Below the pieces are notes generated by a model. That model searched no databases. It was not told the DNA's origin and was given only the letters and a program-made list of their open reading frames with translations. Below, piece by piece: positions 1-8,369 of a DNA stretch of 64,000 bases. Source of the stretch: Lachnospiraceae bacterium (GTDB lineage Bacteria > Bacillota > Clostridia > Lachnospirales > Lachnospiraceae); contig CAJTFW010000003.1 in NCBI GenBank assembly GCA_910575445.1, positions 62,001 through 126,000 of the forward strand. Reading direction: 5' to 3'. A program made the translations under genes and the position numbers. Position 1 is the first letter of the stretch. Each line of letters starts with the position of its first letter.

Positions 1-205
1 GATTGAGGCAGCACTTGACGATTCTAATGTGGTGCGATTTGCAAAATATTTACATAAATTGACAAAATATACGCAGTTTATTGTTATCACACACAGAAGA
101 GGCACCATGAACGCCGCAGACCGGCTCTATGGAATTACGATGCAGGAAAAAGGCGTATCAACGCTGGTATCAGTAAATTTAATTGAAAATGATTTAGACG
201 AATAA
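1..205 (+). CDS. smc: Chromosome segregation ATPase SMC, C-terminal end (partial)
   Basis: The frame beginning at base 2 encodes 67 residues up to a TAA at 203-205; the start lies outside the window. It opens with IEAALDDSNV, the end of the SMC Walker B/D-loop region, followed by FIVITHRRGTM, the conserved C-terminal ATPase-head motif. SMC forms the condensin-like complex with ScpA and ScpB that organises and segregates the chromosome. The next gene is ftsY, the usual smc-ftsY order in Firmicutes. The fragment is short, but both motifs and the gene order agree. Confidence 0.9.
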   Translation, partial: IEAALDDSNVVRFAKYLHKLTKYTQFIVITHRRGTMNAADRLYGITMQEKGVSTLVSVNLIENDLDE

Positions 206-314
206 ACAGTCATAATCTGGAAGCGCCCAAAAGGAATTTTCAGCTGCAAAGCAGATGGAAATTGCTTTTAGATAAGGAGGCACTGCAAGATTATGACGGA
301 ACTCTAATAGGAGG
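206..314 (+). repeat. Hairpin element family A, copy 1 (upstream of ftsY)
   Basis: The smc-ftsY gap is filled by an imperfect hairpin. Its outer arms are TCATAATCT and AGATTATGA. Its inner hairpin has a GCAAAGC loop region between complementary AT-rich arms. The right end reads GGAACTCTAATAGGAGG and so includes the ftsY Shine-Dalgarno. The left ACAG and the right GGAACT..AATAGGAG recur in the other family A copies (2729-2873, 38734-38947, 52604-52813). This is seen in sequence. Function is unknown; it could be a mobile palindrome or a 5'UTR regulatory RNA. Confidence 0.6.
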
Positions 315-319
315 TTAGT

Positions 320-1255
320 ATGGCAGAAGAAAAAAAGGGTTTTTTCAGGCGTCTAGCAGAGGGACTCTCGAAGACGCGAAATAATATTGTATCTGGGATG
401 GATGCGATTTTTAATGGATTTTCGGATATTGATGATGATTTTTATGATGAGATTGAGGAAATCCTTGTGATGGGTGATATTGGTATTAATGCTACCACCT
501 CGATTATTGAAAATCTGAAAAAGAAAGTAAAAGAGCAACATATCAAGAAGCCAGAGGAATGTAAGGAGCTTTTGATTAACAGTATTAAGGAGCAGATGCA
601 AGTTGGGGAGACTGCCTATGATTTTGAAAATCGTACATCGGTGGTTTTGGTGATTGGTGTTAATGGCGTGGGTAAGACAACTTCTGTAGGAAAGCTTGCA
701 GGGAAATTAAAGGACCAGGGGCGAAGAGTTATCTTAGCGGCAGCGGATACGTTCCGCGCAGCAGCAGGAGAGCAGTTGACGGAGTGGGCAAATCGGGCTG
801 GCGTGGAGATTATCGGCGGCAGCGAGGGAGCAGACCCGGCTTCTGTTGTCTATGACGCGGTGTGTGCTGCAAAGGCGCGAAAGGCGGATGTCCTTTTAAT
901 CGATACTGCCGGGCGGCTTCACAACAAGCGCAATCTAATGGAAGAACTTCGAAAAATCAATCGAATTATTGAGCGGGAATATCCTGATGCTTATCGGGAG
1001 ACGATGGTAGTATTAGATGGCACAACCGGACAGAATGCAATGGAGCAGGCAAGACAGTTTGGAGAAGCGGCAAATCTAACAGGTATTATTTTAACCAAGT
1101 TAGATGGAACAGCCAAAGGCGGTATTGCAGTTGCAATACAGTCAGAGTTAAATGTGCCAGTGAAATATATCGGAGTTGGCGAGCATATTGATGATTTACA
1201 AAAGTTTGATGCAGATACTTTTGTTGATGCGCTGTTTTTGCAGAAAAATGCGTAA
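320..1255 (+). CDS. ftsY: Signal recognition particle receptor FtsY
   Basis: SRP receptor GTPase of 311 aa. It docks ribosome-nascent chain-SRP complexes at the membrane and works with Ffh, encoded at 18204-19559. The G1 loop GVNGVGKTT lies near residues 113-121, DTFRAAA near 143-149 (the SRP-GTPase insertion box), DTAGR near 195 and TKLDGTAKGG near 262. The acidic A domain is very short, as usual for Firmicutes FtsY, and residues 1-100 form the helical N domain. The start is supported by AGGAGG six bases upstream. A hairpin element separates it from smc. Confidence 0.97.
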   Translation: MAEEKKGFFRRLAEGLSKTRNNIVSGMDAIFNGFSDIDDDFYDEIEEILVMGDIGINATTSIIENLKKKVKEQHIKKPEECKELLINSIKEQMQVGETAYDFENRTSVVLVIGVNGVGKTTSVGKLAGKLKDQGRRVILAAADTFRAAAGEQLTEWANRAGVEIIGGSEGADPASVVYDAVCAAKARKADVLLIDTAGRLHNKRNLMEELRKINRIIEREYPDAYRETMVVLDGTTGQNAMEQARQFGEAANLTGIILTKLDGTAKGGIAVAIQSELNVPVKYIGVGEHIDDLQKFDADTFVDALFLQKNA

Positions 1256-1273
1256 GGTAAGGAGACATATAGG

Positions 1274-2485
1274 ATGATGACATTGGAGAGATTTGAGGAA
1301 GCCTGCGAGGTCGTGGGAAGAGTGACAACAAAGACGCGATTGATGTACAGCCAGTATTTTAGTGAGCAGTCTGGTAATAAAGTGTATTTAAAACCGGAAA
1401 ATATGCAGAAAACCGGGGCTTTTAAGATACGGGGGGCATATTATAAGATTAGTACGCTCACGGATGAAGAACGGGCAAAGGGACTGATTACAGCTTCCGC
1501 AGGCAATCATGCGCAGGGTGTGGCATATGCGGCAAAAGAGTATGGGTGTAAGGCAGTGATTGTGATGCCAACAACAACGCCTCTTATTAAGGTGAACCAT
1601 ACCAAAGAGTATGGCGCAGAAGTGGTACTTTGTGGAAATGATTATGATGAAGCATGTGCACATGCGTATAAGTTGGCAGAGGAACATGGCTATACATTTA
1701 TTCATCCATTTGATGACCTGGATGTGGCTGTTGGGCAAGGGACAATCTCGATGGAGATTTTTAAGGAATTGCCGTTGGTGGATTATATTTTGGTGCCGAT
1801 TGGAGGAGGCGGATTGGCAGCGGGTGTGGCAACACTTGCAAAGCATCTAAATCCAAAGATTCAGGTGATTGGCGTGGAGCCAACTGGGGCAAACTGTATG
1901 GAGCAGTCAGTGGCAAAGGGAGAGGTTATCTGTCTGCCACAGAGCAATACAATTGCGGATGGTACAGCGGTCAGGCAGCCAGGGAAGGAGATATTTCCTT
2001 ATATTCAGCAGAATGTGGACCGGATTATATCCGTGCCAGATGATGAGCTGATTGTGGCATTTTTGGATATGGTGGAAAACCATAAGATGATAGTGGAGAA
2101 TTCGGGGCTTTTAAGTGTGGCAGCGCTTCGGTATCTGAATGTGGAGAACAAGAAGGTTGTCTGTATTTTAAGTGGCGGAAATATGGATATTATTACGATG
2201 TCTTCGGTGGTGCAGCATGGGTTGATACAGAGAGACCGGATATTTACGGTATCGGTGCTCTTGCCGGATAAGCCAGGCGAGCTTGTGCATGTGGCATCGA
2301 TTATTGCAAAGCTTCAGGGGAATGTAATAAGGCTTGACCATAACCAGTTTGTGAGTACGAACCGAAATGCGGCGGTGGAACTGACGATTACGATGGAGGC
2401 TTTTGGGACGGAGCATAAGGAGCGGATTATTAAGGGGTTGATAGAGAATGGGTATCGGCCTCAGATGATGCGGGCAAGTATATAG
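1274..2485 (+). CDS. ilvA: Threonine ammonia-lyase (PLP-dependent, with ACT domain)
   Basis: Converts L-threonine to 2-oxobutanoate and ammonia, the first step toward isoleucine (or threonine catabolism). The PLP lysine is in GAFKIRGA (about K51), followed by SAGNHAQG (about 75-82) and the phosphate-binding loop IGGGGLAAG (about 177-185). A C-terminal ACT-like segment (about 327-403) binds amino-acid effectors. At 403 aa it is the one-ACT form, shorter than the two-ACT IlvA of enterics, so tdcB-type naming is also possible. AAGGAG lies upstream; the second codon is also ATG, so the start may be 1277. It follows ftsY by 18 bp, although no functional link is known. Confidence 0.93.
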   Translation: MMTLERFEEACEVVGRVTTKTRLMYSQYFSEQSGNKVYLKPENMQKTGAFKIRGAYYKISTLTDEERAKGLITASAGNHAQGVAYAAKEYGCKAVIVMPTTTPLIKVNHTKEYGAEVVLCGNDYDEACAHAYKLAEEHGYTFIHPFDDLDVAVGQGTISMEIFKELPLVDYILVPIGGGGLAAGVATLAKHLNPKIQVIGVEPTGANCMEQSVAKGEVICLPQSNTIADGTAVRQPGKEIFPYIQQNVDRIISVPDDELIVAFLDMVENHKMIVENSGLLSVAALRYLNVENKKVVCILSGGNMDIITMSSVVQHGLIQRDRIFTVSVLLPDKPGELVHVASIIAKLQGNVIRLDHNQFVSTNRNAAVELTITMEAFGTEHKERIIKGLIENGYRPQMMRASI

Positions 2486-2524
2486 AGGGACGCAAGGGGG
2501 ATTTTTGGAGGTTCTAGGAAGACA

Positions 2525-2680
2525 GGACGCCGGGTATGGGAGGATATTCCTTCCAGACCCCGCTCGCGCTTAATGAACGCCTGTAGCGGTACTAAGCTCG
2601 CGACTGCGCGTATCCGCTTGCGCTCGCTAAGTGCCGACGACGTTCAATGGGTCTTGCAGGAACATCCTCCCATACCCTGC
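2525..2680 (+). repeat. Hairpin element family B, copy 1
   Basis: Lies between ilvA and the next gene. It starts with GGACGC, then has a left arm GGGTATGGGAGGAT ending in TTCC. A core of about 110 bases follows, and then GGAA with the complementary right arm ATCCTCCCATACCC. The core contains CCAGACCCCGCTC, GCGGTACTAAGCTCGCGACT, CGCTAAGTGCCGA and AATGGGTCTTGCAGG. The same core, with different but self-complementary arms, is at 29013-29176 and, inverted, at 29276-29442. No convincing coding sequence was seen. Bases 2486-2524 and 2681-2728 show nothing else recognisable. Confidence 0.75.
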
Positions 2681-2728
2681 TGAATTCGTAGGGCGAGAAA
2701 ATTCCTTGTGTTATAGAGTAACTATTTT

Positions 2729-2873
2729 AAAACAGCATTCTTTGTATGGATGCAAAACTACAAAACAGCATCTGTATGAAGAATGCCCGGAAGGATTTCT
2801 GAACGCAAAGCGTGCAGAAATTCTTCCAGATAAAGGGACATTCTTTATACGGATGCGGAACTTTAATAGGAGG
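2729..2873 (+). repeat. Hairpin element family A, copy 2
   Basis: Begins with AAAACAGC and ends with GCGGAACTTTAATAGGAGG, which supplies the SD of the gene at 2881. An inner hairpin pairs GGAAGGATTTCTGAACG with its complement around a CAAAG loop, and outer arms ATTCTTTGTAT/ATTCTTTATAC flank it. The AAAACAGC start occurs twice (about 2729 and 2756), suggesting a partly deleted tandem unit. Orientation relative to the gene is the same as in the other A copies. Confidence 0.6.
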
Positions 2874-2880
2874 ACGAAAG

Positions 2881-3300
2881 ATGGAGTCAAGAGTGGAAAG
2901 TACATTGGTAAAGCGTGAGAAGGGGTATAATTGTGCACAGGCGGTAGCTTGTACGTATTGTGACCTTTTGGGAGTGGATGAGAAGACGGTATTTAAGGCA
3001 ATTGAGGGCTTTGGAGCTGGTATGGGATGTATGGAAGGCGCTTGTGGTGCTTTGGCAGGAGCAGTGCTTTTAGCTGGCTTAAAGTGCAGTGATGGAGATT
3101 TGGATGCGCCTAAGAGTAAGGGGAAGACGTACCAGGTGACAAAGGAGATGGTAAAACGTTTCCAGGATAAGGGAGGCTCTATTGTCTGTAAAGATTTAAA
3201 GGCAACAGTGGATGGAAAGCAGAGATATGATTGTGCAGACTGCATCAAAGATGCGGCTCGGATTGTGGAAGAACTCTTGTTTGGAGAGGAAAATGAGTAA
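2881..3300 (+). CDS. C_GCAxxG_C_C family redox protein
   Basis: Small cysteine-rich protein of 139 aa. The family signature is visible as YNCAQAV near the N-terminus, GFGAGMGCMEGACGAL in the middle and YDCADC near the C-terminus. This matches the C_GCAxxG_C_C (redox-active protein) family, common in anaerobes and often linked to electron transfer or metal handling; the exact reaction is unknown. I chose the ATG at 2881 because AGGAGG precedes it at proper spacing, although the frame is open upstream into the repeat element. Its last 8 bases overlap the start of hom, so the two are probably co-translated. Confidence 0.85.
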   Translation: MESRVESTLVKREKGYNCAQAVACTYCDLLGVDEKTVFKAIEGFGAGMGCMEGACGALAGAVLLAGLKCSDGDLDAPKSKGKTYQVTKEMVKRFQDKGGSIVCKDLKATVDGKQRYDCADCIKDAARIVEELLFGEENE

Positions 3301-4588
3301 ATATCAAAATATACATGCTGCGTTGCTTGGGATAGGAACGGTGGGCATGGGTGTCTATAAGCTTCTTGAGAGACGGAAAAAGGAGCTGCCATATAAGATT
3401 GGCGGAGAGCTTAGTATTCGTCGGGTTCTTGTTAAAAATTTGTCAAAAAAGAGAGAGGGAATTCCAAAAGATATTTTAACGGATGATTTTCAGGGGATTC
3501 TCTCAGACCCTAAGATTCAGATTGTGATAGAGCTGATGGGTGGGATTGAGCCGGCGCGTACGTATATTTTGGAGGCACTGCGGGCAGGGAAGCATGTAGT
3601 GACAGCGAATAAGGACTTGATGGCAAAGCATGGCAGAGAGCTGATGGAAGAAGCAGAGCGTCATGGGTGTGACTTGCAGTTTGAAGCGGCAGTGGCGGGA
3701 GGGATTCCGATTATCCGGCCGCTGAAGGAGTGCTTGGCTGGCAATGAGATTACAGAAGTTATGGGTATCGTCAATGGAACGACCAACTATATTCTGACAA
3801 AGATGACAGAGGAAGGGATGGATTTTGACGATGCGCTTAGAAAGGCACAGGAGCTAGGCTTTGCAGAGGCAGACCCGACGGCGGATATAGAAGGGCTGGA
3901 TGCAGGGCGCAAGATGGCGATATTGGCTTCGATTGCATTTCATTCACGGGTGACATTTGACGATGTGGATATAAAGGGAATTACGAAGATTACAGCCAAG
4001 GATATTCAGTATGCCAGAGAATTTGGTTATACGTTAAAACTTCTTGGCGTGGCGAGAAATACGGATAATGAGATGGAAGTGGGCGTATTTCCAATGATGA
4101 TTCCTTCGACGCATCCGCTTGCAGGTGTCAAGGATGCGTTTAATGCGGTCTTTGTACATGGCGATGCAGTGGATGATGCAATGTTTCAAGGTAAGGGCGC
4201 AGGAGAGTTTCCAACAGCCAGTGCGGTTGTGGGAGATTTGATTGCGGTTGCACGAAATATGCAGTATGACTGCTGCGGCCGGATTGGGTGCAGCTGTTAT
4301 AAGGATTTGCCAATGAAGGCGTCTGGGGAATCTAGGCATCGCTATTTTATCAGACTGATTGTGGAGGACAGAACGGGGATTCTGGCTGGTGTTGCCGGGG
4401 TTCTTGGAAATAACAATGTCAGTATTAACCAGGTGATTCAAAAGGCGGCGGTCAATGGCGTGGCAGAGCTTGTGGTGATTACTGATAAGGTGGAGAACCG
4501 CCATCTAAAAGATGCACTGGTAATTTTTGGACAGATGTCTATGATTCGGGAAGTTGCTTCTGTGATTCGAGTGTATTCACAGAGATAG
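3293..4588 (+). CDS. hom: Homoserine dehydrogenase with ACT domain
   Basis: Reduces aspartate-4-semialdehyde to homoserine, the branch point to threonine and methionine. At 431 aa it has the usual length for the ACT-containing form. Visible are the Rossmann loop LGIGTVGMGVY (about residues 12-22), TANKDLMAKHG, the substrate motif AAVAGGIPIIRP, VNGTTNYILT, and EADPTADIEGLDAGRK. An ACT domain (RYFIRLIVEDRTG onward) ends the protein, consistent with feedback control by threonine. The start at 3293 has GGAGAGG upstream and overlaps the stop of the preceding gene. No thrB or thrC follows. Confidence 0.95.
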   Translation: MSKYQNIHAALLGIGTVGMGVYKLLERRKKELPYKIGGELSIRRVLVKNLSKKREGIPKDILTDDFQGILSDPKIQIVIELMGGIEPARTYILEALRAGKHVVTANKDLMAKHGRELMEEAERHGCDLQFEAAVAGGIPIIRPLKECLAGNEITEVMGIVNGTTNYILTKMTEEGMDFDDALRKAQELGFAEADPTADIEGLDAGRKMAILASIAFHSRVTFDDVDIKGITKITAKDIQYAREFGYTLKLLGVARNTDNEMEVGVFPMMIPSTHPLAGVKDAFNAVFVHGDAVDDAMFQGKGAGEFPTASAVVGDLIAVARNMQYDCCGRIGCSCYKDLPMKASGESRHRYFIRLIVEDRTGILAGVAGVLGNNNVSINQVIQKAAVNGVAELVVITDKVENRHLKDALVIFGQMSMIREVASVIRVYSQR

Positions 4589-4669
4589 ATGCGAATGGTC
4601 ACATCTGCCAGACTAGGCTTTTTTGTGGATGGGTACAATGTATATTGTAACTCAGAAAGGAGAGAGCCA

Positions 4670-4987
4670 ATGGAAATCGAAATCAAGGAGATTACCAGAG
4701 ACAATTTTCAGACTGAAGTGATAGAGGCAGGCGGACCAGTGCTGCTGGATTTTTATGCAGACTGGTGCGGGCCTTGTAAGAGACAACTTCCAGTTCTATT
4801 AGAGGCAGCAAAGGAGGCTTGCGACGTAAAGTTCTGTAAGGTAAATATTGACCATAATCAAGAACTTTGTGAAAAATTTGACGTAGAGCAGGTGCCAACG
4901 ATGCTGGTGATGAATGGGGAGAGGGTATATAGAAGAATTGTAGGGAGTCGGTCACTAGAGGAGCTATTGGAGTGTTTGGAGATGTGA
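4670..4987 (+). CDS. trxA: Thioredoxin
   Basis: Cytosolic dithiol-disulfide oxidoreductase of 105 aa with the active site WCGPCK (about residues 32-37), DFYADWC before it and the cis-proline segment VPTMLV (about 79). These are all classical thioredoxin features. AAAGGAGAG upstream supports the ATG at 4670, although an open frame extends further 5'. It lies 81 bp after hom. It could be a housekeeping thioredoxin or a second paralogue serving the cysteine-rich neighbours; thioredoxin reductase is not in the window. Confidence 0.93.
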   Translation: MEIEIKEITRDNFQTEVIEAGGPVLLDFYADWCGPCKRQLPVLLEAAKEACDVKFCKVNIDHNQELCEKFDVEQVPTMLVMNGERVYRRIVGSRSLEELLECLEM

Positions 4988-4988
4988 C

Positions 4989-5139
4989 AAAAACAGGACT
5001 GCCACAAGACAGGCCACAGAGCCTTTGACAAATGTCTGGTATGGAAGGTATCGGACAGTCTGCAAAGATTGTTCGATACTTTCTATACCGCACTGTTTGT
5101 ACAAAGACCCTGTGGCTTGTTTTGTGGCAGCTCTGTTTT
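4989..5139 (+). repeat. Hairpin element family C, copy 1
   Basis: A long hairpin between trxA and ttcA. Outer arms AAAACAGGACTGCC and GGCAGCTCTGTTTT are nearly perfect complements, continued by CAGGCCACAG/CTGTGGC. The inner part holds GTCTGGTATGGAA, GTATCGGACAGTC, AGATTGTTCG and GCACTGTTTGT. These inner segments recur in copy 2 (20122-20334), while the outer arms differ. The A-rich left and T-rich right ends could act as a bidirectional terminator, but the shared core is not explained by that. Confidence 0.7.
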
Positions 5140-5166
5140 CTAAGAGGATAAGTATGGAGAACTGAT

Positions 5167-5895
5167 ATGAGAGAAAAAAGGTTTTTGAGTCTGCTAAGAC
5201 AGGCGGTAAAGCGGTATGGGATGATTCAGGAAGGGGATAGGATTGTAATTGGGGTGTCTGGGGGAAAGGATAGTATGGCTTTACTTTGGGGGATGAAAGA
5301 GCTTTCTAAGTTTTATCCAAAGCGGTTTGAAGTGTTGGCTCTGATGGTGGATTTGGGATTTGGATTTCAAAGTGGGGATGAGAGGGAAGTTTGGGCGTAT
5401 TGCAAAAAAATGGGGGTAGAGCTTGAAGTGGTGAGGACGCAGATTGGGAAGATTGTGATGGAGGAGAGGAAAGAGAAGAATCCTTGTTCGCTCTGTGCGA
5501 AGATGAGGAAGGGGGCATTGGTAGAGCGAGTGCTTTTGATGGGAGGAAATAAGATTGCCTATGCGCATCATAAAGATGATTTTGTGGAGACGATGCTGCT
5601 GTCGCTTTTGTTTCAGGGAAGATTCTATGCGTTTCCGCCAGTGACAGAGTTTGAAGATACAAAGCTTACGGTAATTCGACCTATGATGCTTGTGGAGGAA
5701 GGACAGATAAAGGGGTTTTGTAAGCGGTATCAGGTGCCAGTGATGAAGAATGGGTGTCCGGTGGACGGGAAGACAAAGAGAGCTTATGTTAAAGAGCTTC
5801 TCTCTAAGATGCAGAAGGAACATCCAGAGGTAAAAGAACGGATGTTTCATGCAGTGACACATGGAGGATTTGAGGATTGGCCGAAGGAATTGTAA
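5167..5895 (+). CDS. ttcA: TtcA-family tRNA 2-thiocytidine synthetase-like PP-loop ATPase
   Basis: PP-loop ATPase of 242 aa with SGGKDS at residues 31-36, CSLC at about 107-110, a lone cysteine in NGCPVD (about 197), and AHHKDDFVET. The CxxC plus distal Cys is the Fe-S binding set of TtcA/TtuA-type tRNA thiolation enzymes, which transfer sulfur to tRNA bases. The family call is firm. The exact target (C32 or another position) is inferred, since clostridial members are shorter than enteric TtcA (about 310 aa). GAGAAC-type weak SD precedes the ATG. Confidence 0.82.
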   Translation: MREKRFLSLLRQAVKRYGMIQEGDRIVIGVSGGKDSMALLWGMKELSKFYPKRFEVLALMVDLGFGFQSGDEREVWAYCKKMGVELEVVRTQIGKIVMEERKEKNPCSLCAKMRKGALVERVLLMGGNKIAYAHHKDDFVETMLLSLLFQGRFYAFPPVTEFEDTKLTVIRPMMLVEEGQIKGFCKRYQVPVMKNGCPVDGKTKRAYVKELLSKMQKEHPEVKERMFHAVTHGGFEDWPKEL

Positions 5896-5969
5896 GAGAA
5901 TTGTAAGGTTTTGGTTCTGAAAATGTCGGTTTTGTCTGGTATGATAGAATAAGCAGGGAGATGAATAGA

Positions 5970-6677
5970 ATGGAAGACAGACAAGTAATTCTTTTGGTAG
6001 ATGATGACAGAGAGATTGTAAAGGTACTTAGCCGGCTTTTGGAGCTTGAGGGGTATCAGGTGTATGGAGCATATGATGGGATGGAAGCTTTGGAGGTGCT
6101 TACAAGGCATGAGGTGCATCTGGTGCTTTTGGATGTGATGATGCCACGGCTTGATGGATTGTCAACGCTTATGGAGATGCGCAGACGAAAAAATATTCCG
6201 GTGATTATCCTGTCAGCAAAGACAGAGGAGAGCGACAAGGTGCTAGGGCTTTCGATGGGAGCAGATGACTATGTCTCCAAGCCATTTCAGACAGCAGAAC
6301 TGATGGCAAGGGTTCGTTCACAGCTTCGGCGCTATCTGACGCTTGGAGATGTAAAAAAGCAAGAGGAAGAAGCGTCTTTTTTAAAGACGGGAGGACTTCG
6401 GTTAGATATTAAGGGAAGAACGCTTTTAGTGGATGGCGAGAAGGTGCGACTGACAGCTACTGAGTATAAGATTACAGAATTTTTGATGCAGCATATGGGA
6501 CAGGTCTTTTCGGCAGAGGAAATCTATGCAAGGGTCTGGCATGAAGATGCATATGCGGTGGAAAATACCGTGATGGTACATATCAGAAGGATTCGGGAAA
6601 AGATTGAGATTGACCCAAAAAATCCAAAATATTTAAAGGTGGTGTGGGGCATTGGATACAAGATGGAAAAGATTTAG
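5970..6677 (+). CDS. OmpR/PhoB-family response regulator
   Basis: Two-domain regulator. The receiver domain has LLVDDD near the N-terminus and the phospho-acceptor Asp in LLDVMMP, with the conserved Lys in DDYVSKPF. The C-terminal winged helix reads LTATEYKITEFL ... VENTVMVHIRRIREKI ... VVWGIGYKME. The ATG at 5970 is preferred over 5961 because GGGAG directly abuts 5961 but lies nine bases from 5970. An extended -10 (TGGTATGAT) ends at 5945. It overlaps the sensor kinase gene downstream. The target genes are unknown; the next gene is the surface protein at 8370. Confidence 0.93.
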   Translation: MEDRQVILLVDDDREIVKVLSRLLELEGYQVYGAYDGMEALEVLTRHEVHLVLLDVMMPRLDGLSTLMEMRRRKNIPVIILSAKTEESDKVLGLSMGADDYVSKPFQTAELMARVRSQLRRYLTLGDVKKQEEEASFLKTGGLRLDIKGRTLLVDGEKVRLTATEYKITEFLMQHMGQVFSAEEIYARVWHEDAYAVENTVMVHIRRIREKIEIDPKNPKYLKVVWGIGYKMEKI

Positions 6678-8259
6678 ATATGGAACAGAGGAGAGAAACC
6701 CAAGCTGGAGCTTTTGGGGAGCGATGCTAGGGGTGCTCACTTCGCTTTTTTTCTGTGCGATAGCGGATGATAGCAGGAATCTGGCGTGGCTTTTGATGGG
6801 AGTCTGGATGGTAATTTTGGGGCTTTTCTCCCTTCGGCATATGGGAGGACTTATGAGGAATGATAAGAAAAATATCATTCCTCTGGAGCTTTTGGATAAG
6901 ACGTATCCAGACTTGATTCTGGTTGTTTTTATCAGCCTGTTAATTGTAAACTGGTATCCGCTTTGGCACAGTTATCTGAGAATCGTACATAAGGTTATCT
7001 ATATTGATACATCAGAATATGGGGCTTCTTTTGCGCTCGTACTTTTTACAGTGGGAACTATCTTCTTTTTTGCTCTGGCGTTGTATCTGTCAGTGGTACG
7101 ACACCTGGTCAGAGAAAAGCTTAGAAAGGAGTTGTTTTTTTACCAGATGAGGCATCAGGTGCACAGGCTTTGGACGATAGGAGTCTTTAAGTGGAGAGAG
7201 CATGAGGAATCGGTTCTTGAACAGAGCGGCGGAGCGAAGCTTTTAAAGTGGAGATATGTGCAGACTCTAGCGATGGAGGCAGTGGTTTTTTTGCTGGTAT
7301 TATACTATCTCTGGGAGGTGTACTGGGATTCGGCGGATATTATCCCACGCATGGTGTTTTTGTGTGCGGTAATTTTTGTGATAAATCTGGTGATGGCTGT
7401 AAGGATTTCTAAGGAGATAGGTGTGCTCTTGGATGAGATTTCTTATATCGCAGAGGACAGAGAGGAGAAGATAGAGCCTTTGCTTCACAGATATTCGCTG
7501 TTTCGCAGGTCTGAGGAAGAACTTCTGGCAATTCAGGAAAATAAAAGAGAAAATATGGAGAAAAGGCTGCAAAGTGAGCGTATGAAGGTGGAGCTTGTGA
7601 CCAATGTCTCTCATGACTTAAAGACGCCGCTGACTTCGATGATTGGATGTATTGACCTTCTAAGACAGGTGGAAGAGCTTCCAGAGGAGGCAAAAGACTA
7701 TGTGAATCTTTTAACGAAAAAAGCAGAAAGACTTCGGGAGATGATTCAGGACGTCTTTGAGATAGCCAAAGCGGCAAGCGGAGGACAGGATTTGCAGATG
7801 GAGCGGTTAGATATGGTAAGACTGCTTCGACAGACCATTGCAGATATGCAGGATAAGATTGAAGCATCAGGGCTTTCTTTTCGGGTGAAGACAGAAGCAG
7901 AAGAACTGTATTTTATGGGGGATGGGAAGAAATTATATCGGGTATATCAAAATCTTTTGGAAAATGCATTGAAATATTCGATGGAAAAAAGCCGGGTCTA
8001 TGTGGAAATAAAAGAGAGAGAAGGGAGGATTTTGACCTCGGTGAAGAATACATCGGCCTGTGAGATGGATTTTACCGCTGAGGAGATTATGGAGCGCTTT
8101 ACAAGGGGAGATAAGAGCAGAAGTACAGAGGGCAATGGACTGGGAATTGCGATAGCCAAAAGCTTTACCGAGGCTTGTGGAGGAAGTTTTGAACTGATAT
8201 TAGATGGGGACCTTTTTAAAGTTGAGACAGAGTTTGAAGCTCTAAATGAGAAATTTTGA
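6652..8259 (+). CDS. Sensor histidine kinase, multi-TM
   Basis: Membrane kinase of 535 aa partnering the regulator just upstream. About six hydrophobic segments occupy residues 22-36, 44-62, 88-106, 125-148, 207-222 and 232-250. A linker and the DHp domain follow, with the phospho-accepting His in TNVSHDLKTPLTS (about H321). The ATPase domain has YQNLLENALKYS (N box) and GNGLGIAIAKSF (G2 region). The TTG at 6652 is the likely start, overlapping the regulator by 26 bp, because the next ATG would cut the first TM segment. No extracellular ligand domain of appreciable size was seen, so it may sense membrane or envelope state. Confidence 0.88.
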   Translation: MDTRWKRFRYGTEERNPSWSFWGAMLGVLTSLFFCAIADDSRNLAWLLMGVWMVILGLFSLRHMGGLMRNDKKNIIPLELLDKTYPDLILVVFISLLIVNWYPLWHSYLRIVHKVIYIDTSEYGASFALVLFTVGTIFFFALALYLSVVRHLVREKLRKELFFYQMRHQVHRLWTIGVFKWREHEESVLEQSGGAKLLKWRYVQTLAMEAVVFLLVLYYLWEVYWDSADIIPRMVFLCAVIFVINLVMAVRISKEIGVLLDEISYIAEDREEKIEPLLHRYSLFRRSEEELLAIQENKRENMEKRLQSERMKVELVTNVSHDLKTPLTSMIGCIDLLRQVEELPEEAKDYVNLLTKKAERLREMIQDVFEIAKAASGGQDLQMERLDMVRLLRQTIADMQDKIEASGLSFRVKTEAEELYFMGDGKKLYRVYQNLLENALKYSMEKSRVYVEIKEREGRILTSVKNTSACEMDFTAEEIMERFTRGDKSRSTEGNGLGIAIAKSFTEACGGSFELILDGDLFKVETEFEALNEKF

Positions 8260-8271
8260 TAAATAAGGAAT

Positions 8272-8328
8272 TTGACAATAGAGGTACGTTCGTCTATGAT
8301 ATAAAAAGTAGTTAGCGTAAACTAACTA
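8272..8328 (+). promoter_or_regulatory. Promoter with DtxR-like palindromic operator
   Basis: TTGACA (8272-8277), a 17-base spacer and TATGAT (8295-8300) form a near-consensus sigma-A promoter. From 8309 to 8328 lies a perfect inverted repeat, TAGTTAG-(6 nt)-CTAACTA, just downstream of the -10. Its TTAG..CTAA layout resembles DtxR/IdeR-type metal boxes. The position over the start site suggests repression of the gene at 8370. Confidence 0.7.
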
Positions 8329-8369
8329 AAATTAAAAGAAAGGACAGATACATAAGGAGGGACGAACGA

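Noticed and set aside
2631-2918. Reading frame spanning the B and A elements upstream of the C_GCAxxG gene.
   Set aside because: It runs through two repeat elements and into the real gene in another frame, with no homology.
5281-5862. Long minus-strand reading frame opposite ttcA.
   Set aside because: It is a shadow of the PP-loop gene, with His/Leu-rich composition and no SD.
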